This document shows, piece after piece, positions 17,884-26,596 of a DNA stretch of 64,000 bases. Source of the DNA: Pseudomonas rhodesiae (GTDB lineage: Bacteria; Pseudomonadota; Gammaproteobacteria; Pseudomonadales; Pseudomonadaceae); the NCBI RefSeq assembly GCF_007858255.1, contig NZ_VFEU01000005.1:186001-250000 (forward strand). Reading direction: 5' to 3'. The translations under genes and the position numbers were made by a program. Below the pieces are notes generated by a model that worked only from the letters and a program-made list of their open reading frames with translations, made no database searches and had not been told where the DNA came from. Position 1 is the first letter of the stretch; every line of letters starts with the position of its first letter.

Positions 17884-19599
17884 ATGCGTACCAGTCAATA
17901 TTTGCTCGCCACACAGAAAGAAACGCCTTCCGATGCGGTCGTGATCAGCCACCAACTGATGCTGCGCGCCGGCATGATTCGCAAGCTGGCCTCCGGCCTT
18001 TACACCTGGCTGCCCATGGGCTTGAAGGTGATGCGCAAGGTCGAAGCCATCGTTCGTGAAGAAATGAACGCCGCCGGCTCCCTGGAAGTGTTGATGCCGA
18101 GCACCCAGCCGGCCGAGCTGTGGCAGGAATCCGGGCGCTGGGAAGAGTACGGCCCTGAGTTGCTGCGCTTCAAGGATCGTCATGGCCGCGACTTCTGCGC
18201 CGGCCCGACCCATGAAGAAGTCATTACCGACCTGATGCGCAACGAGCTGAGCAGCTATAAACAGTTGCCGCTGAACCTGTATCAGATCCAGACCAAATTC
18301 CGTGATGAAATCCGCCCACGTTTCGGCTTGATGCGTGGCCGCGAATTCATCATGAAGGACGCCTATTCGTTCCACGCCGACCAGGCGTCCCTGCAGGTCA
18401 CCTACGACCGCATGCACCAGGCCTACTGCAATGTGTTCACGCGCCTGGGCCTGAAATTCCGCCCGGTTGAAGCGGATAACGGTTCCATCGGCGGCGCCGG
18501 CTCCCACGAATTTCACGTACTGGCCGAGTCCGGCGAAGACGATATCGTGTTCAGCAACGGTTCCGACTACGCGGCGAACATCGAGAAAGCCGAGGCCGTG
18601 CCACGGGAAACCTCACGCCCTGCCCCGACCGAAGAACTGCGCCTGGTAGACACGCCGGACACCAAGACCATCGCGGCCCTGGTGGAGAAATTCAATCTGC
18701 CGATTGAAAAGACCATCAAGACCCTGATCGTGCACGCTGAGGAAGCAGGCAAGCTGATCGCCCTGGTTATCCGTGGCGACCACGAACTCAACGAAATCAA
18801 GGCCGCCCAGCAGCCAGGCGTGGCCAGCCCGCTGGTCATGGCCAGCGATGCCGAACTGCGCGACGCCATTGGCGCCGGCGCCGGTTCCCTGGGCCCGCTG
18901 AACCTGCCGCTGCCGATCATCATCGACCGCTCGGTCGAGCTGATGAGCGACTTCGGTATCGGTGCGAACATCGACGACAAGCACTACTTCGGCGTGAACT
19001 GGGAGCGTGACCTGCCGGTTCCGACCGTGGCCGACCTGCGCAACGTGGTGGCCGGCGACCCAAGCCCGGATGGCAAGGGCACCCTGGAAATCAAGCGCGG
19101 CATCGAAGTCGGGCACATCTTCCAGCTGGGCAACAAATACAGCAAGGCGATGAAGTGCGAAGTGCTGGGCGAGAACGGCAAGCCGATCACCCTGGAAATG
19201 GGCTGCTACGGTATTGGCGTATCCCGCGTAGTGGCGGCTGCCATCGAGCAGAGCAACGACGAGAAAGGCATCATCTGGAGCGACGCCCTGGCGCCGTTCC
19301 AAGTGGCGCTGGTACCGCTGCGCTACGAAACCGAGCAAGTACGCGAAGCCACCGACAAACTGTATGCCGAGTTGACGGCCGCCGGTTTTGAAGTGCTGCT
19401 CGATGACCGGGACAAGAAAACCAGCCCTGGCATCAAGTTCGCCGACATGGAACTGATTGGCATCCCACACCGGATCGTGGTCAGCGACCGCGGCCTGGCC
19501 GATGGCAATCTGGAATACAAGAGCCGGACCGAAGCCGAAGCCCAACCGTTGCCGGTGGCTGACGTGCTGTCTTTCCTTCAGGCGCGTATTCGTCGCTGA
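17884..19599 (+). CDS. proS: Prolyl-tRNA synthetase
   Basis: A 571-residue class II aminoacyl-tRNA synthetase of the bacterial ProS type. Motif 2 appears in [26 protein letters not shown] and motif 3 in [19 protein letters not shown] YbaK-like editing insertion lies at about residues 225-400 ([27 protein letters not shown]). The C-terminal anticodon-binding domain is at about residues 475-571. It charges tRNA-Pro and edits Ala-tRNA-Pro. ATG 17884 begins the conserved [13 protein letters not shown]; upstream in-frame Met codons lie in the REP-containing leader. Twenty bases separate it from the lipoprotein gene. Confidence 0.97.
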   Translation: MRTSQYLLATQKETPSDAVVISHQLMLRAGMIRKLASGLYTWLPMGLKVMRKVEAIVREEMNAAGSLEVLMPSTQPAELWQESGRWEEYGPELLRFKDRHGRDFCAGPTHEEVITDLMRNELSSYKQLPLNLYQIQTKFRDEIRPRFGLMRGREFIMKDAYSFHADQASLQVTYDRMHQAYCNVFTRLGLKFRPVEADNGSIGGAGSHEFHVLAESGEDDIVFSNGSDYAANIEKAEAVPRETSRPAPTEELRLVDTPDTKTIAALVEKFNLPIEKTIKTLIVHAEEAGKLIALVIRGDHELNEIKAAQQPGVASPLVMASDAELRDAIGAGAGSLGPLNLPLPIIIDRSVELMSDFGIGANIDDKHYFGVNWERDLPVPTVADLRNVVAGDPSPDGKGTLEIKRGIEVGHIFQLGNKYSKAMKCEVLGENGKPITLEMGCYGIGVSRVVAAAIEQSNDEKGIIWSDALAPFQVALVPLRYETEQVREATDKLYAELTAAGFEVLLDDRDKKTSPGIKFADMELIGIPHRIVVSDRGLADGNLEYKSRTEAEAQPLPVADVLSFLQARIRR

Positions 19600-19619
19600 A
19601 AACCAGATCAAGAGAAGTC

Positions 19620-20573
19620 ATGTTCAAGCGAAACACCAGAGCCCTGGGGGGCGCCGCCTTGTGCGGCGCCCTGCTGGTCAGCGGCTGCGCCAATCATATG
19701 TCGCAACGCAGTGAGCACGAGGAGCGGGTCGAGCGCAAATTGCTCGATCACAGCCTGCAGATCGATGTAGGCGAACCCAAAGTGCTGGAACTGCCGCAAC
19801 GCCGGGTTCGCATTCACGAGCAGAAGACCTTCGAGGTCACCGAGTTCGAAGTCACCCGGCATTACGACCGCTACACCCCCTATCAGCCTTGGCGCAAAGT
19901 CTACGAGATGCCCCTGGGCGCGGTGGCACTGGTGGCGGGCGCGGGCGCCAATGTGGCGAACATCTTCGCCCTCGGCAACCTGCCTTCGAGCATGACCCAT
20001 GACTGGCTGATCTACGGCATAGACGGGCTCAACCCGTTCATGAACGTGCAATCCCATGGACGCGCGCAACAGAACCTGGCGGGTATTGATGAAGTTCAGC
20101 GCGACAAGCGCCTGGATTATTCAAGCCTGCCGTGGAGCGAGCGTCCCGTGCAGGTCACCGCCGGCCAACACACCCACGAGCTGACCACCGACCGTAACGG
20201 CGTGCTGCGCCTGAACCTGTTGGACAGCCCGTTCGCCGAGCAGGACCTTAACCATGTCACCACCTTGAAGATCAGCGTGGAGGATGGTCAGGACGACGCG
20301 CACTCGGACTCGACCCTGGCTATCAGCAAGACCCTGCGCGGCAAGTTGCTCGAAGCCCACGGCTTGATCTATGACGATCTGGAAGACGACGAAGTCAGCC
20401 AGTGGGTACACCGGGTCAAGCGCCTTTCGGAGCTGGGTCTGGAAGAAGAAGCCAGCGAGCTGGAACAAAGCCTGATCGAACTGACCCGCAATGATCCGGA
20501 GTTGCAGCAGGAATTCCTGCAAGCGCTGACCAAGGATGCGGGGCGACTCGTAGCGGATCCAGGCGCACGCTGA
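19620..20573 (+). CDS. Putative outer-membrane lipoprotein of unknown function
   Basis: A 317-residue protein with a type II signal peptide: basic start (MFKRNTR), hydrophobic core and lipobox LVSGC with Cys at residue 23. The mature start ANHMSQ has no Asp at +2, so outer-membrane sorting is likely. The middle has a basic/acidic strand-rich part (KVLELPQRRVRIHEQKTFEVTEFEVTRHYDRYTPYQPW) and one hydrophobic segment (GAVALVAGAGANVANIFAL). The C-terminal 80 residues are strongly acidic and probably helical (EEEASELEQSLIELTRNDPELQQEFLQAL). It follows proS by 20 bases and may be co-transcribed. I do not recognise a named family. Confidence 0.75.
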   Translation: MFKRNTRALGGAALCGALLVSGCANHMSQRSEHEERVERKLLDHSLQIDVGEPKVLELPQRRVRIHEQKTFEVTEFEVTRHYDRYTPYQPWRKVYEMPLGAVALVAGAGANVANIFALGNLPSSMTHDWLIYGIDGLNPFMNVQSHGRAQQNLAGIDEVQRDKRLDYSSLPWSERPVQVTAGQHTHELTTDRNGVLRLNLLDSPFAEQDLNHVTTLKISVEDGQDDAHSDSTLAISKTLRGKLLEAHGLIYDDLEDDEVSQWVHRVKRLSELGLEEEASELEQSLIELTRNDPELQQEFLQALTKDAGRLVADPGAR

Positions 20574-20596
20574 GACGCCCAAAGGGTTGGAGATGG

Positions 20597-20620
20597 ATGT
20601 GGGAGGAGCCCCTTCCACAT
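20597..20620. repeat. Single REP-like palindrome
   Basis: ATGTGGGAGGAGCCCCTTCCACAT lies between the convergent lipoprotein and dinB genes. It is a diverged member of the window's REP family and may act as a weak bidirectional hairpin. Confidence 0.65.
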
Positions 20621-20635
20621 TTTGATTGGCGGTTT

Positions 20636-21694
20636 CTACCAGGCGAACTCTAGCTGTTCGTTACCGCCACTGAGGTCCAACAACCGTACCCCGATCCCCA
20701 GCAGACGCACGGGCTTGCCGCCGCGATTGAACGCTTGGGTCATCAACCGTTGATAACTCTCCAGATCCCGCCCTGCCCCGGCCTGCTCCAAGGTGGTCTG
20801 GGTAAAGTCATGAAACTTCACCTTCACGAACGGCTTGCCCGCGCGATAGCTGCTGTCGATGCGCGCCATGCGCCCGGCCAGGGTTTCCATCAGTTCGGGC
20901 AATTTAGCCAGGCAGCTTGAGAGATCCGGCAGGTCCACATCGTAGGTATTTTCCACACTGATGGATTGCCGACGGCTGTCGTTCTGTACCAAGCGATCAT
21001 CGATGCCACGGGCCAGACTCCACAGTCGCTCGCCAAAACTGCCGAATTCCCGCACCAGCGCCAGCTTGTTCCATTCGCGCAGTTGCAGGCAGTCTTCAAT
21101 GCCCAAGCGCGCCAGTTTGTCAGCGGTAACTTTGCCCACGCCGTGGAGCTTGCTTACGCGCAACTGCGAGACAAACGCTTCGACCTGATCCGGCGTGATC
21201 ACAAACAGGCCATTGGGCTTCTTCCAATCGCTGGCGATCTTGGCCAGGAACTTGTTCGGTGCCACGCCAGCTGACACCGTGATGTGCAATTGATTGGAGA
21301 CGCGACGACGGATGTCCTGGGCAATGCGTGTGGCGCTGCCGCCAAAATGCGGGCTGTCGGAAACGTCCAGATAGGCTTCATCCAGCGACAACGGTTCAAT
21401 CAGGTCGGTGTAGTCGCGAAAGATGGTCTGGATTTCCTTCGACGCCTCTTTATAAGCATCCATGCGCGGCTTGACGATGGTCAGGTCCGGGCACAGCTTC
21501 AAGGCATGCCGTGACGACATCGCCGATCGCACCCCGTAGGCCCGCGCTTCATAGTTACAGGTGGCAATCACCCCTCGACGATCGGCTGAACCACCGACCG
21601 CCAGAGGCTTCTGCGCCAGACTCGGGTCATCGCGCATCTCGATGGCGGCGTAGAAGCAATCACAGTCAACGTGGATGATTTTGCGCTGCGTCAT
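20636..21694 (-). CDS. dinB: DNA polymerase IV (translesion, Y family)
   Basis: A 352-residue error-prone polymerase. Catalytic acidic residues appear in HVDCDCFYAAIE and in SLDEAYLDVS. The steric region has VGGSADRRGVIATCNYEAR, and HhH DNA-binding (KLHGVGKVTADKLARLGI) and little-finger domains follow. It bypasses template damage. ATG 21694 (MTQRKIIHVDCDCF) was chosen; an upstream TTG gives only five extra unconserved residues. A LexA site 46 bases upstream indicates SOS control. The length is normal for DinB. Confidence 0.96.
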   Translation of the reverse strand: MTQRKIIHVDCDCFYAAIEMRDDPSLAQKPLAVGGSADRRGVIATCNYEARAYGVRSAMSSRHALKLCPDLTIVKPRMDAYKEASKEIQTIFRDYTDLIEPLSLDEAYLDVSDSPHFGGSATRIAQDIRRRVSNQLHITVSAGVAPNKFLAKIASDWKKPNGLFVITPDQVEAFVSQLRVSKLHGVGKVTADKLARLGIEDCLQLREWNKLALVREFGSFGERLWSLARGIDDRLVQNDSRRQSISVENTYDVDLPDLSSCLAKLPELMETLAGRMARIDSSYRAGKPFVKVKFHDFTQTTLEQAGAGRDLESYQRLMTQAFNRGGKPVRLLGIGVRLLDLSGGNEQLEFAW

Positions 21695-21739
21695 AAATAG
21701 AAGGGGCAATTCAACGGGCGATCAGTATCGCATTCACCC

Positions 21740-21755
21740 CTGTATATAGCACCAG
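21740..21755 (-). promoter_or_regulatory. LexA operator (SOS box) of dinB
   Basis: CTGTATATAGCACCAG fits CTG-N10-CAG and the consensus CTGTATATATATACAG at 13 of 16 positions. It is 46 bases before the dinB start, a usual position for repression. Confidence 0.85.
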
Positions 21756-21931
21756 TAGTTTGAATCTTCCGCCTGAACGGTAGGAATTCTCCTCCATGGA
21801 TTTATTTTCTCAATCGAATTCACCACCTCGATAGAGCTGAAAGCCTCGGCCTGACTGGGCCCGCGTGTTTTCGGCGCACCTCGCCGAACGCTAACCGATT
21901 GAACCCAAAGCGCTTTTCATGGATTTACGGG

Positions 21932-21959
21932 TTGACACACTCGCGTTCCTCTGTAGAAT
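21932..21959 (+). promoter_or_regulatory. Promoter of the first tRNA-fMet gene
   Basis: TTGACA (21932-21937), a 16-base spacer and TAGAAT (21954-21959), then a GC-rich discriminator (GCCGCC). The GC-rich discriminator is typical of stringently controlled stable-RNA promoters. It lies 14 bases before the mature tRNA 5' end. Confidence 0.85.
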
Positions 21960-21972
21960 GCCGCCACACAGA

Positions 21973-22049
<77 letters not shown>

Positions 22050-22055
22050 AACATC

Positions 22056-22088
22056 AAAAAAGGCTACTCGAAAGAGTGGCCTTTTTTG
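22056..22088 (+). terminator. Terminator of tRNA-fMet copy 1
   Basis: AAAAAGGCTACTC, loop GAAA, GAGTGGCCTTTTTT: an A-rich left flank, a stem with one mismatch and a T-run. It starts seven bases after the tRNA. Confidence 0.9.
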
Positions 22089-22214
22089 TGCGCGTCTGTT
22101 TTGAGATGTATGGAAATTGTAAGACAAAAAATCTTTGCCCACCGTAGACTTACCGTGCGAAGCGCAGGCAGGGCCATCAATTCACACTTATTTGACCCAT
22201 TAGGTCATTAACGG

Positions 22215-22242
22215 TTGACACCTCGCCGTCTGACTGTAGAAT
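22215..22242 (+). promoter_or_regulatory. Promoter of the second tRNA-fMet gene
   Basis: TTGACA (22215-22220), a 16-base spacer and TAGAAT (22237-22242), with the discriminator GCCGCC. It is essentially a copy of the promoter at 21932-21959. Confidence 0.85.
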
Positions 22243-22254
22243 GCCGCCCACAGA

Positions 22255-22331
<77 letters not shown>

Positions 22332-22340
22332 AACATCAAG

Positions 22341-22369
22341 AAAGGCTACTCGAAAGAGTGGCCTTTTTT
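22341..22369 (+). terminator. Terminator of tRNA-fMet copy 2
   Basis: AAAGGCTACTC, loop GAAA, GAGTGGCCTTTTTT. It is the same hairpin as after copy 1. Confidence 0.9.
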
Positions 22370-22597
22370 GTATCTGGCAGAAAAGTTCTTCTGAAACAAT
22401 GACATGGCATCTTTCATGAAACCGTACAGGGTTTGTGGAGTCCATCTCAGCACACGCTATGCTTACTCCTCTACGACCGATGGTCGCAGTCGCCGCCCCC
22501 GGTGATACGCGTTAATATTTGTAATTATTTTGTCCATAGGGATTGGTAACTTGGCTGGATACCCCCATCCTGTCGCGCACAATCCTAGAGGTGATTG

Positions 22598-25240
22598 ATG
22601 CGCGCCAACTCGTCTGAACCACAAGACTCCGTGACTGCAACCCAACCGATCGCCCCTACCCGTTTGCGTTGGCTTGATCTATTGAGCAAATACCGACAGC
22701 CGATCGGCCTGGCCGTTACGTTGTTGCTGTTTGCAATCGCCCTGATCGCCTGTCGACACCTGTTGCTGGAGCTGGATCTCTACGCTCTCCACGACTCCAT
22801 CCTGGAAGTGCCCAAGCCAGCCTTACTGGGAGCCTTCGCCGCGGCCGTCGCCGGCTTTGTGATCCTGCTGGGCTATGAATTTTCCGGCGCCCGCTACGCA
22901 GGGGTGAACCTACCCGCCAAGACTCTGGCCCTCGGCGGCTTTACCGCATTTGCCATCGGCAACGCCATTGGCCTGTCGATGCTCTCGGGCGGGTCGGTGC
23001 GTTACCGTCTCTATGCCCGCCACGGCATCGGGGCTTCGGAGGTGGCGCGCATGACGGTGTTTGCCAGCCTGGCCCTGGGCACTGCCCTGCCGCCGCTGGC
23101 CGCTCTGGCGACCTTGAGCAACCTGCCGGCCGCCGCCACCTACCTGCATCTGCCGCAGATACTGCTCGGCGGCATAGCCGGCGCCGTACTGTTGCTGTCG
23201 ACGGTGCTGTGCATCGGTATTTATCGCCGTCGCCTGCCGGAACAACCGTTTGCCGACAACCCGCTGGTCAAAGTCGGTCGCCGCACGCTGCGGCTTCCCG
23301 GGCGTCGCCTGACCTTCCTTCAGTTGATCATCACCGCGCTGGACGTCGCCGCCGCAGCCACCGTCCTTTATATGTTGCTACCGGAAGCGCCGCCTTTCGG
23401 GCCGTTCCTGCTGGTGTACCTGTTGGCCCTGGCCGCGGGCGTGCTCAGCCATGTACCGGGCGGTGTGGGGGTGTTCGAGGCCATCCTGCTCGCCGCCTTC
23501 GCCGATAAGCTCGGCGCCGCGCCATTGGCGGCCGCGCTGCTGCTGTATCGCATGATCTATGTGGTGCTGCCGCTGTTGATTGCCTGTGTGTTCCTGCTGG
23601 TCAACGAGGCCCAGCGCCTATTCCAAACCCAGCAGAGCCTGCGGGTTGCCTCGGGCCTGGCGGCACCGGTGTTGGCCGTACTGGTTTTTTTGTCCGGCGT
23701 GGTCCTGCTGTTTTCCGGCGCCACGCCGGAAATCGATTCACGCCTGGAAAACATCGGCTTCCTGATTCCCCACCGCCTGATTGACGCGTCCCACTTCGGC
23801 GCCAGCCTGATCGGCGTGCTGTGCCTGCTGCTCGCTCAAGGCTTGCGTCGACGTTTGTCGGCCGCCTGGATGCTGACCATGGTGCTGCTGCTGGTGGGCG
23901 CCCTGCTCTCGCTGCTTAAAGGCTTCGACTGGGAAGAAGCCACCCTGATGACCATGACTGCGGTGCTGCTGGCGATCTTTCGACGCTCGTTCTACCGCGC
24001 CAGCCGACTGACCGAGCTACCGTTTTCGCCGCTGTACCTGGTGGCCAGCGTCTGCGTGCTGGGGGCTTCAATCTGGCTGCTGCTGTTTGCCTATCAAGAT
24101 GTCCCCTACAGCCATCAACTGTGGTGGCAATTCACCCTCGACGCCAACGCGCCGCGTGGCCTGCGCTCGTTGCTGGGCGCAGCGGTGTTGCTGGTGATTG
24201 TGTCGCTGACCTGGCTGCTGCGCACCGCGCGCCCGGTGATCCATTTGCCGACGCCGGAAGAACTGGAGCGTGCCACCAAGATTTTAATGGCTTCGTCCCA
24301 ACCCGACGGCGGCCTGGCATTGACCGGCGACAAAGCCCTGCTGTTTCACCCCAACGATGAAGCGTTCCTGATGTACGCCCGTCGTGGACGCAGCCTGGTG
24401 GCCTTGTACGATCCGATCGGCCCGACCCAGCAACGGGCCGAGATGATCTGGCAATTCCGCGACCTGTGTGACATCCACCACGCGCGCCCAGTGTTCTACC
24501 AAGTGCGGGCGGAGAACCTGCCGTACTACATGGATATCGGCCTGACCGCGATCAAGTTGGGCGAAGAAGCCCGCGTCGACCTCAAGCGCTTTGACCTGGA
24601 AGCCAAGGGCAAAGAGATGAAGGATCTGCGTTACACCTGGAACCGCGGCACCCGGGACGGTTTGTCCCTGGAGATCTGCGAACCGGGCACGGCGCCGATG
24701 GAGGAGCTAAAGGTCATTTCCGATGCCTGGCTGACCGGTAAGAACGTGCGGGAAAAAGGCTTTTCCCTGGGGCGCTTCAGCGACGACTACCTTAAGCACT
24801 TTCGCATTGCGATTATTCGCTTCGAAGGGCGCCCGGTGGCCTTCGCCAACCTGCTCGAAACCTACAGCCACGACCTGGCCAGTCTGGACCTGATGCGCGC
24901 ACACCCGGATGCACCCAAGTTGACCATGGAATTCATGATGGTCGGCCTGATTCAACACTACAAAACCCACGGCTACGCCCGCTTCAGCCTCGGCATGGTG
25001 CCGCTGTCGGGCCTGCAACCGCGACGCGGCGCTCCGCTGACCCAGCGCTTGGGCTCGATGGTGTTCCGTCGCGGCGAGCAACTGTATAACTTCCAAGGTT
25101 TGCGCCGCTTCAAAGACAAGTTCCAGCCCGACTGGGAACCTCGTTACATGGCCGTGCCCGCCGGACTCGATCCGCTGGTGGCATTGGCCGATACCGCCGC
25201 CCTGATCGCGGGCGGCTTGACTGGACTGGTGAAACGCTGA
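22598..25240 (+). CDS. mprF: MprF-type aminoacyl-phosphatidylglycerol synthase/flippase
   Basis: An 880-residue bifunctional membrane protein. The N-terminal ~550 residues carry about 14 hydrophobic segments (flippase part, with HVPGGVGVFEAILLAAF). The cytosolic C-terminal ~330 residues are the DUF2156/GNAT-like transferase (ALTGDKALLFHPNDEAFLMYA, RYTWNRGTRDGL, FMMVGLIQHYKTHGYARFSLGMVPLSGL). It transfers an amino acid from aminoacyl-tRNA to phosphatidylglycerol; in P. aeruginosa the homologue PA0920 makes alanyl-PG. ATG 22598 follows GAGGTG closely. Its stop overlaps the start of the acvB/virJ gene by one base (TGATG), so the two are coupled. Confidence 0.94.
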   Translation: MRANSSEPQDSVTATQPIAPTRLRWLDLLSKYRQPIGLAVTLLLFAIALIACRHLLLELDLYALHDSILEVPKPALLGAFAAAVAGFVILLGYEFSGARYAGVNLPAKTLALGGFTAFAIGNAIGLSMLSGGSVRYRLYARHGIGASEVARMTVFASLALGTALPPLAALATLSNLPAAATYLHLPQILLGGIAGAVLLLSTVLCIGIYRRRLPEQPFADNPLVKVGRRTLRLPGRRLTFLQLIITALDVAAAATVLYMLLPEAPPFGPFLLVYLLALAAGVLSHVPGGVGVFEAILLAAFADKLGAAPLAAALLLYRMIYVVLPLLIACVFLLVNEAQRLFQTQQSLRVASGLAAPVLAVLVFLSGVVLLFSGATPEIDSRLENIGFLIPHRLIDASHFGASLIGVLCLLLAQGLRRRLSAAWMLTMVLLLVGALLSLLKGFDWEEATLMTMTAVLLAIFRRSFYRASRLTELPFSPLYLVASVCVLGASIWLLLFAYQDVPYSHQLWWQFTLDANAPRGLRSLLGAAVLLVIVSLTWLLRTARPVIHLPTPEELERATKILMASSQPDGGLALTGDKALLFHPNDEAFLMYARRGRSLVALYDPIGPTQQRAEMIWQFRDLCDIHHARPVFYQVRAENLPYYMDIGLTAIKLGEEARVDLKRFDLEAKGKEMKDLRYTWNRGTRDGLSLEICEPGTAPMEELKVISDAWLTGKNVREKGFSLGRFSDDYLKHFRIAIIRFEGRPVAFANLLETYSHDLASLDLMRAHPDAPKLTMEFMMVGLIQHYKTHGYARFSLGMVPLSGLQPRRGAPLTQRLGSMVFRRGEQLYNFQGLRRFKDKFQPDWEPRYMAVPAGLDPLVALADTAALIAGGLTGLVKR

Positions 25241-26520
25241 TGATTCGACGCTCCTGGCGGTATGTATTGGCCTTTGTAGTGCTGCTCGCCCTGATCCTGG
25301 GCGGCGGCTTTTGGTACTGGAACCGCCCTGCCCCGCAGCCCACCCTGGAGCAGTTGCCCCAGGCCGATGGCGTTGCGATGACCCGCGTGACGCCGAACGG
25401 CAATGCCAAAGCCCGTGTGATCGTGGCGGTGATGGCCGACGACGTGTTGGCCGACAGTCAATTGCTTGCCCTGAGCCAGGGCGGTAAAGCGCAGATCGTG
25501 CAGGTGGTGCTGCCCAAGGATGACTGCAAGCTACAAGAACAAGCCTTGCAAGGCGCTCTGGCGCAGCTCAAAGGCCCAGCGACCCTGGTCAGCGGCATCG
25601 ACCCCGGCGCAGCCCTCGCGTGGCGCTGGCTGGCCACACAGAACGACGATAAGGCCAATGCCATCTCCGTTGGCTTTGCCCTGGTGCAGGAAGGTTGCAA
25701 GGATCCGCTGCCGAAGACCGCCGCCCACGGCAACTGGCTGGTGGCCTGGAACGACAACCCTGACGACGAAAGCGCCAGTTTCGTACGCGATACGCCGCGC
25801 GCCACCACCAGCATCAGCGACTACGACATTCATTACCCGCAAGTGCTGAACAACGAGCTGCGCAAGCAATTGGTGGGTTCGGACAACGGCGGCCTGGCGA
25901 TCCCGGTGGTTGAAGTGCCGGCCGGGCAAGCCAAGGACACCGTCACGCTGTTTCTCTCCGGTGACGGCGGCTGGCGCGACCTGGACCGCGATGTGGCCAG
26001 CGAGATGGCCAAGATCGGCTACCCCGTGGTCGGTATCGACACCCTGCGCTACTACTGGCAGCACAAGACCCCGGAACAAAGCGCCAAGGACCTCACAGAG
26101 CTGATGCAGCACTACCGGCAGAAATGGGGCACCAAACGTTTCGTATTGACCGGCTACTCATTCGGCGCCGATGTCCTGCCCGCTATCTACAACCGCCTGC
26201 CGGAAAACGAGCAACAGCGGGTTGATGCGATCATCCTGCTGGCCTTCGCCCGCACCGGCAGCTTTGAAATCGAAGTGGAAGGCTGGCTGGGTAACGCCGG
26301 CAAAGAGGCCGCCACCGGGCCGGAAATGGCCAAGTTGCCAGCGGACAAAGTGGTATGCATCTACGGTGCCGAAGAAGTCGATGAGAGCGGCTGCACCGAT
26401 AAGACTGCCGTGGGCGAAGCCTTGAAGCTGCCGGGCGGCCATCACTTCGACGAGAACTACCCGGCACTGGCCAAACGCCTGGTAGATATCATCGTCAAGC
26501 ACCAGGCCAAGTCCGAGTAA
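25240..26520 (+). CDS. AcvB/VirJ family protein, likely alanyl-PG hydrolase
   Basis: A 426-residue protein with an N-terminal hydrophobic segment (YVLAFVVLLALILGGGFWYW) that anchors or exports it to the periplasm. The C-terminal half (from about residue 225) is an alpha/beta-hydrolase: VTLFLSGDGGWRDLDRDVA is the first strand and oxyanion region, LTGYSFGADVLP is the nucleophile elbow (GxSxG), and a late LPGGHHFDENY carries the His. Before it lies a degenerate, related N-terminal half, as in AcvB. The P. aeruginosa homologue PA0919 hydrolyses alanyl-phosphatidylglycerol and is co-transcribed with PA0920. The same coupling (one-base overlap with mprF) is seen here, which supports opposing activities in one operon. 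Confidence 0.88.
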   Translation: MIRRSWRYVLAFVVLLALILGGGFWYWNRPAPQPTLEQLPQADGVAMTRVTPNGNAKARVIVAVMADDVLADSQLLALSQGGKAQIVQVVLPKDDCKLQEQALQGALAQLKGPATLVSGIDPGAALAWRWLATQNDDKANAISVGFALVQEGCKDPLPKTAAHGNWLVAWNDNPDDESASFVRDTPRATTSISDYDIHYPQVLNNELRKQLVGSDNGGLAIPVVEVPAGQAKDTVTLFLSGDGGWRDLDRDVASEMAKIGYPVVGIDTLRYYWQHKTPEQSAKDLTELMQHYRQKWGTKRFVLTGYSFGADVLPAIYNRLPENEQQRVDAIILLAFARTGSFEIEVEGWLGNAGKEAATGPEMAKLPADKVVCIYGAEEVDESGCTDKTAVGEALKLPGGHHFDENYPALAKRLVDIIVKHQAKSE

Positions 26521-26542
26521 TCCCGGGCTGTACGCCAAACAA

Positions 26543-26574
26543 ACTGTGGGAGGGGGCTTGCCCCCTCCCACAGT
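26543..26574. repeat. REP palindrome that can act as terminator
   Basis: ACTGTGGGAGGGGG and CCCCCTCCCACAGT pair perfectly around CTTG, followed by TGTTTT. It lies between the convergent acvB/virJ gene and recJ, so it doubles as a bidirectional terminator. Confidence 0.85.
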
Positions 26575-26596
26575 TGTTTTGCGGCCTTAGTAAAAT

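Noticed and set aside
22370..22597. Possible gene between tRNA-fMet copy 2 and mprF
   Set aside because: Only short frames without ribosome-binding sites or protein-like composition. Probably just the mprF promoter region.
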